Made by a program: the position numbers and the translations under genes. From Chinchilla lanigera (taxonomy: Eukaryota > Chordata > Mammalia > Rodentia > Chinchillidae), in NCBI RefSeq assembly GCF_000276665.1, contig NW_004955459.1:14483796-14547795 (forward strand): DNA of 64,000 nt. The letters are read 5' to 3'. Positions within the stretch are counted from its first letter, which is position 1, and each line of letters starts with the position of its first letter. This document shows, one piece after another, positions 1-12,577 of this stretch. The notes below the pieces were generated by a model. The model saw only the letters and a program-made list of their open reading frames with translations, was not told the DNA's origin and made no database searches.

Positions 1-9
1 GTTATGAAG

Positions 10-200
10 CCAAGCCTTTTTCTGGGTATATTACATAAAATACCTCATTTTATTTTCTCATCTATACTATACTTGGTTTTAGAAAAAGAGAGAGCTAAGA
101 TTTAGAGAAGTTAAGTAACTTGTCAAAAGCCATGCAGAAAGAAAGTAACATATTTAAAACTGGAGCTGTAAGCAGTACAGATACAAATCACTTGAACATT
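10..200 (-). repeat. MIR-like ancient SINE fragment (degraded)
   Basis: The stretch holds a decayed version of the MIR reverse complement: a segment resembling 'attttctcatctata', then 'agagaagttaagtaacttgtc' followed by a run like the family's 'aaggtcacacag'. This is the conserved core and 3' flank of mammalian MIR read on the minus strand. Divergence is high and both ends are unclear. Confidence 0.4.
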
Positions 201-3200
201 CTCACCATCCTACAGTTGTATTTTAAGCTGCGATTTCCAAGTTTACACATTGACTTTTAGTTTGCTTCTAGGCCTGTCATGGAGTAGGGGGTGTAAGGGG
301 GCTTGTTCCTCTCCATCAAGACCATATGAATGCATTCTCTGCAAGTCATGGCAGTGACTCGTAGGCACTTTTGGGCAGTGCTAACCTATGGAACTGCAAT
401 ATTACCTGAGAACATTAAAGATTAAAATCACAATTCAGCGATGAAGAATAATTGGTCAAGAAGAATGACAGTAGAGCTAACAGACCTGCTCAGGAAGTTA
501 TGGTTCTCTGCAGTTTCAAAATTGTGCTTTCAGATACTGGCAAAACAACAAAAATGTCTATTCAAATATTCCCAAGGAACAGTATAAAAACCTGCATGTA
601 GCCAAATTAAAAATTTAAATGAACATCACTGCAAACGCTTACTTCAGAAATAACAAGATCTCTTTTGGTAGATGCCAGCTTTGAAAGCAACATTGTTTGT
701 TTATAAGAATGCATTGGTAAGGCCCTTGTTATTTTTCAAAGCATTCTTTCAGTAAATCTGCAAGATAAGTAGAGCAGACATTAGAATTATAGAATGAATG
801 TACACTCTAGAAGAGTCACTGGAGGTAATCAAGTTCAACTTCTTCATTTACATGCGTGAAGAAGTTGAGGCATGGGGAAAAGCATTGCAAATTAATGCAG
901 TCAGGATGAAATAGGTTATGCTGAATAACATGGAAGCCCTAACCTCAAAGTTACTTAACTCCTAGAAGTTTTTCTCTCTCATGAAAATGCTGGTGCAATT
1001 TGGCAGCTTTCCAGGGCAGATCTCCTCTAAGACATGACAGTGTACACCTTTGCAGATTCCGTCATGTGCTTCACCATCTCAACTGTGCCTTTCGGGATTA
1101 CTGTGATAGGACAAAGAATGTTGTGTGCTTACCAGCAATGTTAATTATGCTCAGCCTATTGGCCAGAAGCAGTAATATGATTCTGAGCAAGGGTCTGAGA
1201 AATACAGTATTTTACGTGTTTTAAAAGCAGAGGACAGTCAGATAGGTGTGAGCCGCAGTAATCTCTGTCACAGAACTGGTTGTAGAACCCAGGGTTCTTG
1301 ATGTTTATTTCAGCATTCTCTCTACTAGTGCATGATTCCTGGGCACTGTTTGTAATGATGCTGGAAACAGGGGAAGACCAAGGGAATTTGAGAACACTTC
1401 AATGTTTACTTAACTCTAAACTTCATTTTCCATAAATTGTAGGAGAATAACTGGCTCATTGAATCTCATTCCTTCCCAATATAAATATCTGAAAAGAATT
1501 GCAGAGTTTCCATAGAATGACATTCGTGTTTTCCCTTTTAAGCCTTACAACAACTTTTAGAGATTGGTACTATTAACACCTTTCAATAGGAACATTCTAG
1601 ATGCAAATTATTTTTAAAAAATGCAAAATTTTAAAAGTCTAAAAAAGAAGAAATTATAGTAATTAGATCCAGAATCCAGTTAAACCCAATTAGAAAAATT
1701 CATCCAGAATTTTCAGAAGCCAGCCTTTCAAAAACTGGGATTGAGCCTCGTCATTCAGAATTTGCAGCTGGTTGCTGCTCAGCAGAAACATTCCGTTCCA
1801 GTTCTCAGTCCCTCTGTCGCCAAATGACTGCCCCTTACTCCCAGACCTGGCCAAATCTCTCTCAATTTCTGAACCTTTTAAAGTTCTATATTTAGATAGC
1901 ACAACCTCATTCACCAGTCATCTCTACATCTCAACAAGCCTGAATTAAGATCATTTCCTCACTAATGACTGGCATGGCTCTTTACTAACCTGTAAAATGC
2001 CCTTTACCTAGAACATTCTTGTTAAGCAAACTGTGAAAGTACTACATCCTAGACCCAATTATTGGTCAACTGTCTTTGATCAGGCACCCACCTCTGAGTA
2101 AGTCACTTTGGTCTTGGTGAAAGGGGATGAAACAGTAGTAGATATATACACTGTGCCTCCCCAGAAGCAAGGACACGACAGCCTACTCAGAGTGAAAGTT
2201 GGGGAGACAATGATGTGTATGTCTAATTTTGTGTAAAGTCCCACTAGTAAATGTCAAGGTGACTACTGGAAGCAATATTGGCTAATGCTTCCATATCAAG
2301 CTAAACGAGAAAAAGCAGCAGCACATACTTATTGCCTTTTACTCTGTAGATCATAGTCCTCCCCAGTCCTTCCCCAGTCACCGGCCTAGCCAAATAGACA
2401 TATTACACAAGGAAAATGCACTGGTACTACTGAGTTAAGCTTTTAATGACACATTTAAAGACTATTTCTCATTGAAAAAACAACACATTAAAAGAATAGA
2501 GTGTTTAAAAGAAAATAATACATTAATAGATCTTGGAATAGAACTTTATATTCAGCACCAAATGATAGGAACCAGGAATTGGAATTGCTCTGGTAGGTTT
2601 AAGGGCAATAACTAACTTTTTATCATTTATTTCAAAATATGTGACTATATGTCACTAAGCAATACAAATGATTAAATTTTGCCACAAATTCTTGAGTGGT
2701 ATTCTTCAGAATGCTTAGCACCTCAGCATTTCAGAATGCTTAGCACCGTTTCACAAAATAGTAAGATGAGAGGAGTTGAATTAAATTACCTCCCAGAATC
2801 TTTAATGCTAATAAAATTCTATGAATAGCTCACCTTGTGAATTTAGCATGCAAGTGTCTATGTCTACTGATTACAACCTCAGGCAAGATCATTTTCCTCA
2901 ATGTTCATTTTAAATAGCATCCAAGAATCCCTGAATAGACTTGTAAGACTGTCCAGTAGAACTTGCTGTGATGATGGAAACAGTCTATGTCTGTTTAACA
3001 TGATAGCCTCTGGCAACATGGGACTGCCGAGCACTTAAGATGCAGCTACTACAACCAAGAAACTGAATTTGTACTTTCTTCTAATTTAAATGTAAATAGC
3101 CACATGTGGTTATTGGTTATGATAAAGTAGGGGACACTAGATGGTATGCATGAATGGCAAAGGGCAATTAAGAGGTAATTACACTATTTTACAGAAAAAA

Positions 3201-4370
3201 AAATTAATATTTGCATATGGAACCGTGGAGTCCTCCTGTTTTAGAAGTTAGATAGCAGTCTATTCTGGAATAATGCAGGCCTTGCCAGAAGCAGGTGAAA
3301 AGGTAATTTCTCACATTGTAGCTATAATGTGTCAGAAAAGTAATGCGCACATCTGAACAAATATCAAAACTTTTGAAAAACTGGCAATGGTCTGGGAGAT
3401 TTTTACTTAAGATTCTTTACAAAAGAAAGAAACAGCACATGAGTAGATACCAAACATCTTTAACAGTTTCCTGAGTGTAAAATTAAGATCCTACATTTCT
3501 AGGTGCAGGTTTATCATCAATCAATATTTTTTCTAATTCTAAATTCATATCTAATGTAAAGTTAACCATCCATTTAACAATATCTTCCCAGAGGAGCACT
3601 ATTTCTTTATCTGCTTATGACATTCACTTTTATTTTCAATAGCATCATTCAAATGTCTAAAACTTGTCCACATGTGCAATGTCATAAATGTCGTCAATGA
3701 TTGTGTTCATTGTAGAGTTAAAGGTTTTAGGGACAAGCTGCCTTATTAATACAAAAACTCTGGATCCTCTCTTGTCCAGCTTCTTTTACAAGGATGATAA
3801 AATTACACATTTCTAGAGTTTTTTCTCCATTTAATTTTCTTAAACTCATGGTTTCATTTATGTTTTCTTTGATTCAACAAAATATTATTAAAATTAATTT
3901 AAGTTGCTTTCCAGGATACCAGAAGATGTTTTTCTTGAGTAGTTATTCTGTGCCTAAATGACAGCTTTTTGCAACACATGAGCAGATCACCAAGTGAGAA
4001 TTCGCAGACCTAAAGGGTCAGGCACTTCCCACTGCCTTTAACTGCTCTACCGGGTCTGTGGTGGGATGTCTACATCAAGCACAGTGACTGTTTATTGCAA
4101 GTAGTCTCTTAATGAAGCTTTTGTAAAGGAATTTTAATATACACTTCTATTTCCTGTATAATGTTGTTAAGATTAAACTGTCTTGGTTCTTCCAGGAAAA
4201 TGAACTATGCAGGGCTCACTCTTACATGTGAGAGTAGCAATAGCCATTGTCAGAACTGTGTCCTCTGTTTTTCAACTGACTATTTGTTTTTTAATCTGTG
4301 CAATTCTCATATTTAAGAAAATATGGTAGTTGTTTTATTTAGGGAAGTCTTTCAATATAGTGGATTATCC
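201..4370. other. AT-rich sequence without a recognisable gene
   Basis: About 4.2 kb of AT-rich DNA. Open frames are short (75 codons or fewer) and show no recognisable domain. I see no ID, B1 or clear L1 copy. The only internal structure noted is the short tandem duplication near 2.7 kb, described separately. Ancient repeats too decayed to recognise by eye may be present. Confidence 0.6.
2705..2747. repeat. Imperfect two-copy tandem repeat, 25-bp period
   Basis: The 18-bp word TTCAGAATGCTTAGCACC occurs exactly at 2705-2722 and again at 2730-2747, with 'tcagcat' between the copies. It is a small local tandem duplication in otherwise unique DNA, most simply explained by replication slippage. 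Confidence 0.8.
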
Positions 4371-4454
4371 AGCCGGGGGTATAGCTCTGCGGCACAAGTG
4401 CCTACCTGGCAAGTGCAAGGTCCTGAGTTTGATTCCTGGTACCAAAAAAAAAAA
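4371..4454 (+). mobile_element. ID SINE (older subfamily)
   Basis: A tRNA-Ala-derived ID element: 'gggggtatagctctgcggc' carries a degraded A box, 'gcctacctggcaagtgcaaggtcctgag' is the ID middle, and 'tttgattcctggtacc' holds a decayed B box, followed by an A tail. It lacks the GAGAAAAACC tail of the younger copies and has several body substitutions. The 75-codon frame across it (4323-4550) is an artefact of the SINE. Confidence 0.9.
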
Positions 4455-6025
4455 TTAGATTACATATACATGGGTTTAATGATGCCAATTATTATTCTTC
4501 CTCCAAAAGTAGATCTTTTCCTTTCTAGAATGATTTTAGAGACCTCCTGAATTATTCATTTAATTCAATATTATTTGAACAAGCCAGACCAGCTAGACAA
4601 GGATATGACAAAAATTAAAATTTTATTTTTATACAGTAAGATCTTTCTTAATAAGAATGCTCAAAGAAACACTATCTACCTAATAGCAACTACTCCATAA
4701 CTGAGGCATGGTTCATACTCCACTCTGTACTATATTTTTGGCTAAATTCCATTTCTTTTATATAATTAGGTATATAGATAAAGGTTTATGGGAAAAAGGA
4801 AAAGTGCTAATTTTACCATTATTATTATTATTAATTTTGTTTAGCTGTAGGTTAAGAGATGGCCCGAGATGTGGGTAACACCAGGGTACTTTCTAGTTCA
4901 CATCTTCATATGAGGAAGCATTTATTGTTTCTATCGTAAATATCAAACTTCTTCCAGCAAGTCACACATGACTAAAATTATTGAATTTTATGTCAAAAAA
5001 CTTTACTATGTGATTCTAAAAAAGCTAGCTAGAAGCCTTTTCTTAAATATTTTGAAGATGAACTGAAAGAGGAGACTTAAATTTTATAGAGATTGACATA
5101 AAAATCAATATTTTGGTCACATTTCATAGGGCCTATATTGTACTCTCATATAATAGAAGATTCAGTCTTATAAATTTTTTTTGTGCTTTCAAATCTGTAC
5201 ATGTCTCACAGGAACTAAGACAGGTAGCAGCTGGAAGATATAGCATATATCAAACACTCATAATTTTTAAATTGAAAGGGATTCCTAATGACTTCTATTT
5301 TTCTAGAGAATTTTATGATTACACAATGAGATGAATATTTCCCCCATTCTTTGCTTCTTTGCTCAGTTCTCTGAATGACTACTCATGTTTCATGGTATAA
5401 AAAATCTATTATTTTACAATTCTCAGAAATAATTTGTTTTTTTTTTTTTTTAGTAGAACTAAACATAGGTTTACTCAGATTGCATCAAGTAATTGAGATT
5501 TACCATAATCTATGTCTCAAAGAAAATCTTAAAATACCTCAGAGAAGAAACCAAACCCTAGATATCATGAGTTTTTCAGATGCTTAACCACAGATCAAGG
5601 AGCTGATCAAGTCTATGGGCAAAGGAAGCTGAGCATCACTTCTTTCTTAAGAAGCTCCTGGGTCCTTTCATAGAACCATCTGCACAAGTGTGCGTCTCTC
5701 TGTGGCTGCTTTGGTTATCACAGAAGCCAAGGACCACTGTCTGACATCAGTTCTCACTAGTGTCTCAGGGTATACGGGATAGAAATTGATGCTCTATTTC
5801 CTAGGTAAAAGCATTAATTTCATCAATCATAGAAATGTAACATGTTTTGAGATTCATTTTGGTATTATAGGAAGTGTATGTTTTTTTTTTTTTTCTATAA
5901 ATAACTTCAGCTGCCACTATGTTGCTGAGGACTCATAAATAACTGCATGTTTGGAATATCTACAGACTTTGTGAGTAGGAAATCCTTGGAGCACACTACA
6001 TTACATCATCATAGCACACCACCTG
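4455..6025. other. AT-rich sequence without a recognisable gene
   Basis: No exon-like frame, RNA gene or clear transposon was recognised. There are short homopolymer runs, such as T runs near 5436-5451 and 5881-5894. Open frames of 70-73 codons are within chance expectation for DNA of this composition. Confidence 0.55.
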
Positions 6026-6067
6026 ACACACAAACACATACACACATGCACACGCACACACATACAC
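6026..6067. repeat. Imperfect (CA)n microsatellite
   Basis: An interrupted CA/ACAT repeat of about 42 bp. Interruptions by AAA, TA, TG and CG suggest an old, stabilised array. It gives rise to a His/Thr-rich 63-codon frame that is not a gene. Confidence 0.9.
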
Positions 6068-6354
6068 GAAAACAAACAGAACCTAAAATATTTACCTTCA
6101 ACACTAACTCTTACCACTTTTTTTCCTGGAAATGGTAGCACTCAACAAATCATTGGCTGAAAAGAGAGTAGGTGGTCAGTTATATCTTGATTTACACATT
6201 AAATGAAGCTGGAAGGTGAATAACATACTGATCTAGATATTTTTGCATTGGTCGTTCCAGAGTCAGATATAACATGAAAATTAATAATGTATCGATTATC
6301 AAATAGGGCATTAGATAAATTAATATTGACTTAGATGTGCTCTTTCCTGAAGGC

Positions 6355-6785
6355 AATGTATCTGGACATATACAAATAATTTTACCATTGACCCAGCTAT
6401 TTTATTTATCAGAATTTATTGTAAGAAAATAATCAAGCCATACATCAAGATTTTATTAAAAATGATTTAGAACTATAAGCAATTGAAATCATTCAAGGTA
6501 TCTGGTTAAATGTTACTGTACCACAGCCATACAACTATGCTATGCAAACTTTAAAATAATTTTTAAAAATGTCATATAAAACTCTTAATTAAATTGAAAT
6601 GTACTAGAAACAATTTAGGAATATGTATATATAGAAAAGAAAAAATTAAAGTAATATATAAATAATTTACAATAGATATTTCTAGTGGGTAGGATTGTGG
6701 CTGATGTATGTCTTCAAAATATTTCAAGATTTCTATGACAAATACAAGATGCTTTTATGATTGATAAAGTGGTAAATTATACAAC
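6355..6785 (+). mobile_element. Old L1 (L1M-type) 3' end, 5' truncated
   Basis: The text follows the 3' end of mammalian-wide L1M elements in order: 'ttgacccagctattttat' (ORF2 C-terminal end), 'ttattgtaagaaaataatcaa', a decayed version of the 'gttaaataaattatggtacatcc' block, the 'ggtaggattgtggctgatg' block, and finally 'caagatttctatgacaa'. No open frame remains and no target-site duplication could be fixed. Confidence 0.7.
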
Positions 6786-7239
6786 CTACCTCACTAACAC
6801 CCTACTATTATAAGATATGCTAGATAAAATTTAGGCTTTAGGTTTACACGTTCCTGAGACCACAGAATGTAACAGAGAGAAAAGACCACATACTTTGGAA
6901 TCACAGTGGTTAGTGGAGTCCATCCTCAGCTCCACATCCCACACAGTACTTGGGAATATCATGTCTTTATTTGCCTGCCTGAGCTTGCTCATTTGAAACA
7001 TGAGGACACAATTACCAGTTGTAAGGAATTTCTTTAAGTAATAAAAGGAACACAAAACATGTCTCCCTTCTCAGGTTTATTCACATATCCTACTGAAGAG
7101 AGCCATCTCCCACAAAAGTGTGTACAGAGATATTTACACAACAAAATGTGGACAGGTTGAGAGTAAAACCAGAGTCCATTTGGTTCTCCTATTAGTAAAC
7201 ATCACATAGCACTTGTACTTGCCATGATCTTACTACTCC

Positions 7240-7410
7240 AAGCTCCTTTCAAACATGGTCTCATTTAGTCCTTCCACTTCTCACAGAGAGAGTTCACTAT
7301 GACTTCCATTATATGGGTGAGGAGTCTGTAATACAAAGGTAGTCAGGGAATTCCACAAGGTCACATTGCTTGAAAGGGAGCAGATAGACCTCAGGTAGTT
7401 GGATCCTGCA
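7240..7410 (-). repeat. MIR fragment
   Basis: Contains 'tatgggtgaggagtctgtaa', then 'ccacaaggtcacattgcttg', then 'gatcctgcaccc'. In order and spacing this matches the reverse complement of MIR (gaggaaactgaggca ... aaggtcacacagct ... gattcgaaccc). The copy is diverged and the ends are approximate. Confidence 0.55.
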
Positions 7411-7571
7411 CCCATAGTCTCAAACTCTTGGCATCCTGGATCATCCATAGCACTCTGTGTTAGCCTAGTGCTTTGATTCAAAGATTTTGATAAAGCTTCT
7501 GTTGGGTTCAGATGAAAACCCTTGCCAGACTGTAATGAGATGATTGTAGAATCCTACCAATATTCTGCCAC

Positions 7572-7700
7572 CCACAGGAACATAAGCTCCCTGAGGACAG
7601 GGACCCTCTTGGTCATGTTTATTGCTTATCTTCACTCAATGCTTCATCCAGTACCTGGCAAGAGAGGGCACTGAAATATTGATGAGTAAAGAGATCAATG
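7572..7700 (+). repeat. L2 3'-end fragment
   Basis: 'aacataagctccctgaggac' followed by 'agggaccctcttggtcatgt', 'gtacctggcaagagagggca' and 'ctgaaatattgatgagt' matches the L2 LINE 3' end (taagctccatgagggcaggga ... gcctggcacatagtaggc ... aaatatttgttgaatga). It is an ancient non-coding relic. Confidence 0.7.
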
Positions 7701-8175
7701 AGATTATGATAACCAAGGGGTGCTTTTCCTAACTTTATTTAATCCCACTTTCCTTAAAATATGTGAAGTCAAACACTCTGAACTTAAAAAGCACCAATAA
7801 TTACATTCAGTCCTTTTGTTTCCTCTGTATTCCCAGGAGTGTGGAAGTCTTGTGTTCCTCCTTGGGAATGAAAGTAAAATCCTGACCCCTAATAATTAGG
7901 ATTTTATTTTACAAATCACCTTTTTCCCATCCGGAACAATCTTGATCTGCACAATCTTTGCTAAGCACCATTTATTCTTTTGGATTGCCTGTATGTGCAG
8001 GTGTCACTTTTTACTACTGCATGGAGATAACCTTTAACTCCATTTAATGTCTGCTATTTCACAACTTACAGCACATAGCACATCAATAGCCTGTCATAGT
8101 TGCTTCCCAGTGTTTTACCTGAAGAGCCAGAGGTCAAAGTAACCTTCATAAGAACAAGTAACTAATTTCTATGGG

Positions 8176-8372
8176 TGGGTGTCAGCAAACTCTTTCATCA
8201 CCAACCGGGTATAAATATATTCAGGTCTTCTCTGTTATACTGTAATAAATACTTTAACTCTTACTTTATAGCATGTAAACAGCTACAGGCGATAAGCAAA
8301 TGAATGAGCTTAGCTATGTGCGAATAAAACTTTATTTGCAAACAGAACACTGGATTTCATCCAAAGGTCTTG
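8176..8372 (+). mobile_element. Nonautonomous hAT (Charlie-type) DNA transposon relic
   Basis: Starts with 'gggtgtcagcaaactc', a decayed form of the terminus CAGGGGTCGGCAAACTT. It continues through 'ataaatactttaactctta' and 'ggcgataagcaaatgaatga', then 'gcgaataaaactttatttgc', all hallmarks of one mammalian hAT-Charlie nonautonomous family. The right terminus is lost. A reverse-oriented relative lies at 37.2 kb. The exact family name was not verified. Confidence 0.7.
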
Positions 8373-8486
8373 GTTTTTGCCAGTTTTGGCTCCATATCTT
8401 ACCCCACAGTGCAACACTGACTCTTTTCATTTTAAGGACATAACAAAGAGTGGAGCTGACTGGGAGAGAGAATTAAGTGATTGATT

Positions 8487-8608
8487 AAAACCTTCTTTTT
8501 TTTTTTTTTTTTTGGTTTTTCTCCGGTACCGGGAACCGAACTCACGACCTTGCGCTTGCCAGGCAGGCGCTTTTGCCACTGAGCTAAATCCCCAGCCCAA
8601 AACCTTCT
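8487..8608 (-). mobile_element. ID SINE with exact 10-bp target-site duplication
   Basis: Reverse-strand ID: a T run (A tail), then 'ggtttttctccggtaccggg', the body, and 'gagctaaatccccagccc' as the complement of the ID 5' end. AAAACCTTCT flanks it exactly at 8487-8496 and 8599-8608. The body is close to the young copies at 44.7 and 55.9 kb, including the GAGAAAAACC tail motif, so insertion was fairly recent. The 70-codon frame at 8512-8724 is the SINE complement. Confidence 0.95.
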
Positions 8609-9558
8609 CTATTACTGGAAAAGCTCCAAAGAGTTATAACATCCTGAAAATTGGTCAGATACTTTGTATGTACATGCATGATCACATTTTGGTTTGCTTT
8701 GTATTTCTGTCTTTCTCTGCCTAAAATCCTTTCCTAATCACATCTTCCTCTCAATTTCTCTTTAAAGCTTTTCATCTTTCTCATCTTACTTTTATTATTA
8801 AAAGATAATAAATAAGAATTTCTGATTAAAGCTAATGGGCTTTCAGGGATCCACTTGAAAAGGTGAAATGAGGGAAAAAAGTCTTATTAGGACATACCCT
8901 ATCATCTAGATTGATTTTCACTTCACCAGTTATAGATAAAGATTTTTGCTTTCTCAATCAACTTTAATTCTTTTCTTGTAATACTTTTAGGATATCCAAA
9001 ATAACATCAGATCTTGGCAATTTGCTAAAGTGAAGTGGACAAAGATATGGAAAATATATTGGCTGAATATAAAATCATGCCATGTAACTAAACCGCAAAA
9101 TAAATTTAAATAATGACTGCCTATTTAATTCTACCTTAAAATGATATTATTGTCCAAACAGGAAAGAAAGAAGCCAGTGCATACATTTGAATAGAGGAAA
9201 TTCAGGGCAGAATATCACTTGCACAAATAGTTAAGAAGTTGAAAAAACACACATAAAAAATTTGGAGTTTATTCTACGACATTCAACATAATATAAACAC
9301 TATCTTCAATTAGAATTAGTATTTAACACACTTGCTCATTTTGTGAGGGTAATCTTAGTTAAAATTAAACAATAATAATTTTAATTACCTCGTGAGGCCC
9401 ATGTGAGCAGCAATAGATTCAAGTATACAGAAATCACGTGGATGAATGAAGGCAGGTCTGTTGGCCCTGAGTCACTGTGGAGACACCTTTACCCATTCCG
9501 AATGCTTCCTGTATCTCACAGCCACAATAACTATCTACTCTCTGTATACAGACATTAT
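8609..9558. other. AT-rich sequence without a recognisable gene
   Basis: No transposon, RNA gene or exon-like frame was recognised between the two minus-strand ID insertions. Confidence 0.55.
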
Positions 9559-9691
9559 TTTCCTTGTGATTTTGTTTTGTTTTTTTTTTTTGTTTTTCTC
9601 TGGTACCGGGAACTGAACTCACGACCTTGTGCTTGCCGGGCAGGCGCTTTGCCACTGAGCTAAATCCCCAGCCCCTTTCCTTGTGATTTTG
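9559..9691 (-). mobile_element. ID SINE with exact 16-bp target-site duplication
   Basis: Reverse-strand ID with a T-rich tail and 'gtttttctctggtaccggga', ending 'gctaaatccccagccc'. TTTCCTTGTGATTTTG is duplicated exactly at 9559-9574 and 9676-9691, as expected for L1-mediated insertion. Four overlapping short frames (9403-9663, 9434-9655, 9619-9804 and others) come from this SINE and are not genes. Confidence 0.95.
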
Positions 9692-9942
9692 GAGCCTAGA
9701 AATTCATGAGAGAGATGCTGGCAAATTTGATTCTGGAAGAGAAGCTCTCTGTGGCTTGCAGAGGACTGCCTTGACACTGTGTCTTCATATGGTCTTTCCT
9801 CCACATATGCTTCCTCTTTTGCATGTCTTCCTCTTCTTTTAAGATCACAACTCCTATTAGATTAGGACCCCATCATTATGATTTATTTCACTGAATCTTA
9901 ATAAACTCATTGAAGATCTTATTCCAAATGCAGTATATTGAG

Positions 9943-10465
9943 TGTCTTAGTTACTTTTCTCTCATTCCTGGCACAAAATACCCAATACTCAAAATTAAGG
10001 AAGGAAAGGTTTATTTAGCTCACAGTTTGTGGAAATTGCAGTCCACACTCAGCTGGCTCCAAGGCAGGGCAGTGTGGCCAAGGGACAACAGCTCATGGCA
10101 GTGGAAGATGGCAAAAACAACAAGAGAAAAAAGGAAAGAGCAAACCTTTGTACATCCCTTATATTGTATGGAGGCTACTCTCCCTAGGGAAGGTGTAGCA
10201 CTTACACTATCCCTAGGCCCTCTTCTTTCACAGGCTGAGGAGGTTTACAAAGTGAGGAGCCTGTTCCCCTGATGAGTCACTTAGCTATGCTTCCAAATTT
10301 CTCAAGTTGACACAATGAATTAACCACTAAAACATTCTGGGGTGTAAAGAGTCACCCTATGGCATATCCTCTATACTCTAGGATGTAGAACTGCTGAGTC
10401 ACTTAGTAAAGCTTCTAAACTTCTCAAGTTACGAATTACCCATATAATGTTTCAACCATTATAAT
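9943..10465 (-). repeat. MaLR 3' LTR (left copy) with internal 122-bp duplication
   Basis: Minus-strand LTR starting TGTCTTAGTTAC. Near its right end, the block beginning 'gagtcacttag' at 10274 recurs at 10396 (122-bp period), each time followed by a 'gcttc(c/t)aaa(t/c)ttctcaagtt' motif. The same internal repeat is in the partner LTR, so it is a subfamily trait that predates insertion. The right boundary is approximate. Confidence 0.75.
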
Positions 10466-12071
10466 CCACCACTTGTCAACTTGGCAGCTAGATATATTTA
10501 TTTAAACTGGTCTCCAGATACAAAGATATGCTTCTTCTTATCATTTCACAACTTGAACATTATAACACAAGTTTAACAATCCTTAAGAACCAGTATTAAG
10601 TCTATCAGCATTATATTACATTAGAATCATAATATTCTACCCCTGGTCTCCTAAAGACTCATGCACATCCCTTTATGCAAAAAGTGCTTAATTCATCTTT
10701 AAGAGTTGCCAAAATCCTAACAGTTTCAGCACTGCTAAAGAGTCCAAGTACCAAGTCTACTCTGAGATGTAAACTCTTAGCTGCAAGCCCTTGTACAAAT
10801 TAAAAGTTAAACACTTCAAACATTCAATGGCACAAGATAAACATTTTCATTCCAAAAGTAACAAACAGGGAAAAACAAAAGATTGGGACCAAAGCAAGTC
10901 CAAAATCCAGCAGGGCAAACATTAAGTCCTGTAGTTCCATGTGCAACATCCAAGGCAGTCTGTGGCAAGTTTTGAGCTCCAAAGGGCTTGTGTGGCTCTG
11001 CCTTATGGCACTTCCCATGGTAGTATCTCCCATGGTTTCTCTCTTGGTTGTAGTTTTCCTCAGACAAGCCAAATTCCTGGTTTCTCTAAACTTCTGGGGC
11101 TTGCACTGCAGCTTTGGCTTTACCCTCACAGCTTCATACATTGCCCTCTCAGTGACACACTGCTTGGCCTTACAGACCTTCTGAAATCTAGGTGGAAGAC
11201 TTCTTAACCCCACAACTCTTGCATTCTTCACCTAAAACCAGTGCCATGTGGATGATAACAAGGTCTGCTGTCAGCTGGAGAAGTAGCCAGTCTTTCCTCT
11301 CCTTGGTTGTATGGGTTGAATGCCTAGATCACTGGGCACTCTGAATTCAACTCTGATGAACAAATTTTCTATGCTGCTGCCATTCTGGAACATGGTGCTC
11401 CATGAATTTCTCCTCAAGACAGTCTTTCACTTTCAAAGTTTTGAGACCACAAAGGGTGGAGACTCGCTGCTTGTAGTGATGCCCTCAGGCCATCTTTTCT
11501 ATTCTGTTCCTTTTCAGCAATCAAGATATCCTCAGATTTATCTTTGTAGTTCACAGCTTTATTGGTGCTTCCTTTCTGGCCAAACTCACAACATTTTAAA
11601 TCATCCTTCTGTGCTCTTTGCTCTTGATTCTCAATTTAGATTTAACTAAAAGCCCCCAACAATAGCCATGCCACCACCTCAACATTAGACTGTCTTGAAA
11701 TTTCTTTGACTGTATTAATTAGTCTGCAATTCTTAACCTCAGTCTCAGCCAAAGTCTCTGTACATAAAGGAAATGTGAACAAATTTTCTGCCAACCCTGA
11801 ACAATGCATCATCTGGACTTCAATGGCCAATGCAGTCCTTCTCAGCAGAAATCTCCAAAACCTGGTCTTTACTAACAGGATTTCTATCAGACTTGTGATC
11901 TTCTGTGCTCTGACTAGAACCTCCTATACAGAACAACCTCAGGCATTCTAGTGCTATGCTTAGGTGACATCTCTGAACCTTTCCAATCTCTTCCCATAAG
12001 CCATCACCAAAGGCTTTTGAGCCACACTGTCATAATGTTACAGCAGCAACCTCACTCCTGGTACCAAATTC

Positions 12072-12577
12072 TGTCTAGTTACTTTTCTGTCATTGCTGGG
12101 ACAAAATACCTGACACCCAAAATTAAGGAAGGAAAGATTTATTTAGCTCACAGTTTGTGGAGGTTTCAGTCCATATTCAACTGGCTCCAAATCAGGATCG
12201 CATGGCAGAAGGGCAACAATTAATGGTGGTGGTAAGCAGCAAAACCAACAAGGGAAACAAAGGCAAGAACAAGCCTCTTTTCTTACCTTATATTGTAAGC
12301 ATGTTACTCACCCTAGGGCAAGTGTAATACTCACACCATGTCCGTGCCCTCCTCATGCACAGGCTGAGTATGTTTACAAAGTGAGGACTCTAGCTCTCTG
12401 CTGAGTCACTTAGTTAAGCTGCTAAGTTTGTCAAGTTTAAACAATGAATCAGCCATGACAACTTCCTAGGGTGTAAACAACCACCCTAGAGTATGTCCTC
12501 GACACCCTAGAATGTAGAACCGTTGAAAGACTTCATTGAATTTCTAAACTTCTCAAATTGACAAAATATATCAGTGA
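12072..12577 (-). repeat. MaLR 5' LTR (right copy)
   Basis: Aligns by eye along its whole length with the LTR at 9943: 'aaaattaaggaaggaaag', 'atttagctcacagtttgtgg', 'caactggctccaaatcagga', then 'aggctgagta(t)gtttacaaagtgagga'. It carries the same 122-bp-period duplication ('gagtcacttag' at 12403, decayed second copy from 12525). The outer end is approximate and no 5-bp target-site duplication could be confirmed. Confidence 0.75.

Larger units (their letters stand above)
9943..12577 (-). mobile_element. Two-LTR MaLR-type LTR retrotransposon (THE1/MST-like)
   Basis: Two related ~510-bp terminal repeats in direct orientation flank about 1.6 kb of internal sequence. Both begin 'tgtct(ta)gttacttttc', the complement of the MaLR 3' LTR end, and share 'atttagctcacagtttgtgg'. 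The internal junction 'actcctggtaccaaattctg' just before the right LTR is typical of THE1/MST internal sequence on the complementary strand. The total size and internal length fit nonautonomous MaLR elements. No gag/pol/env-like frame is intact; the 60-135-codon frames inside are chance. The LTRs have visibly diverged from each other, so the insertion is old. Confidence 0.8.

Noticed and set aside
6026..6067. Possible CRISPR-like or regulatory repeat array
   Set aside because: It is an imperfect CA microsatellite with no spaced repeats, in a mammalian genome.
10824..11231. 135-codon minus-strand frame inside the MaLR element, with overlapping 81-88-codon plus-strand frames
   Set aside because: It lies in the internal region of a nonautonomous MaLR element, has no domain I recognise, and overlapping frames of similar length exist on the other strand.
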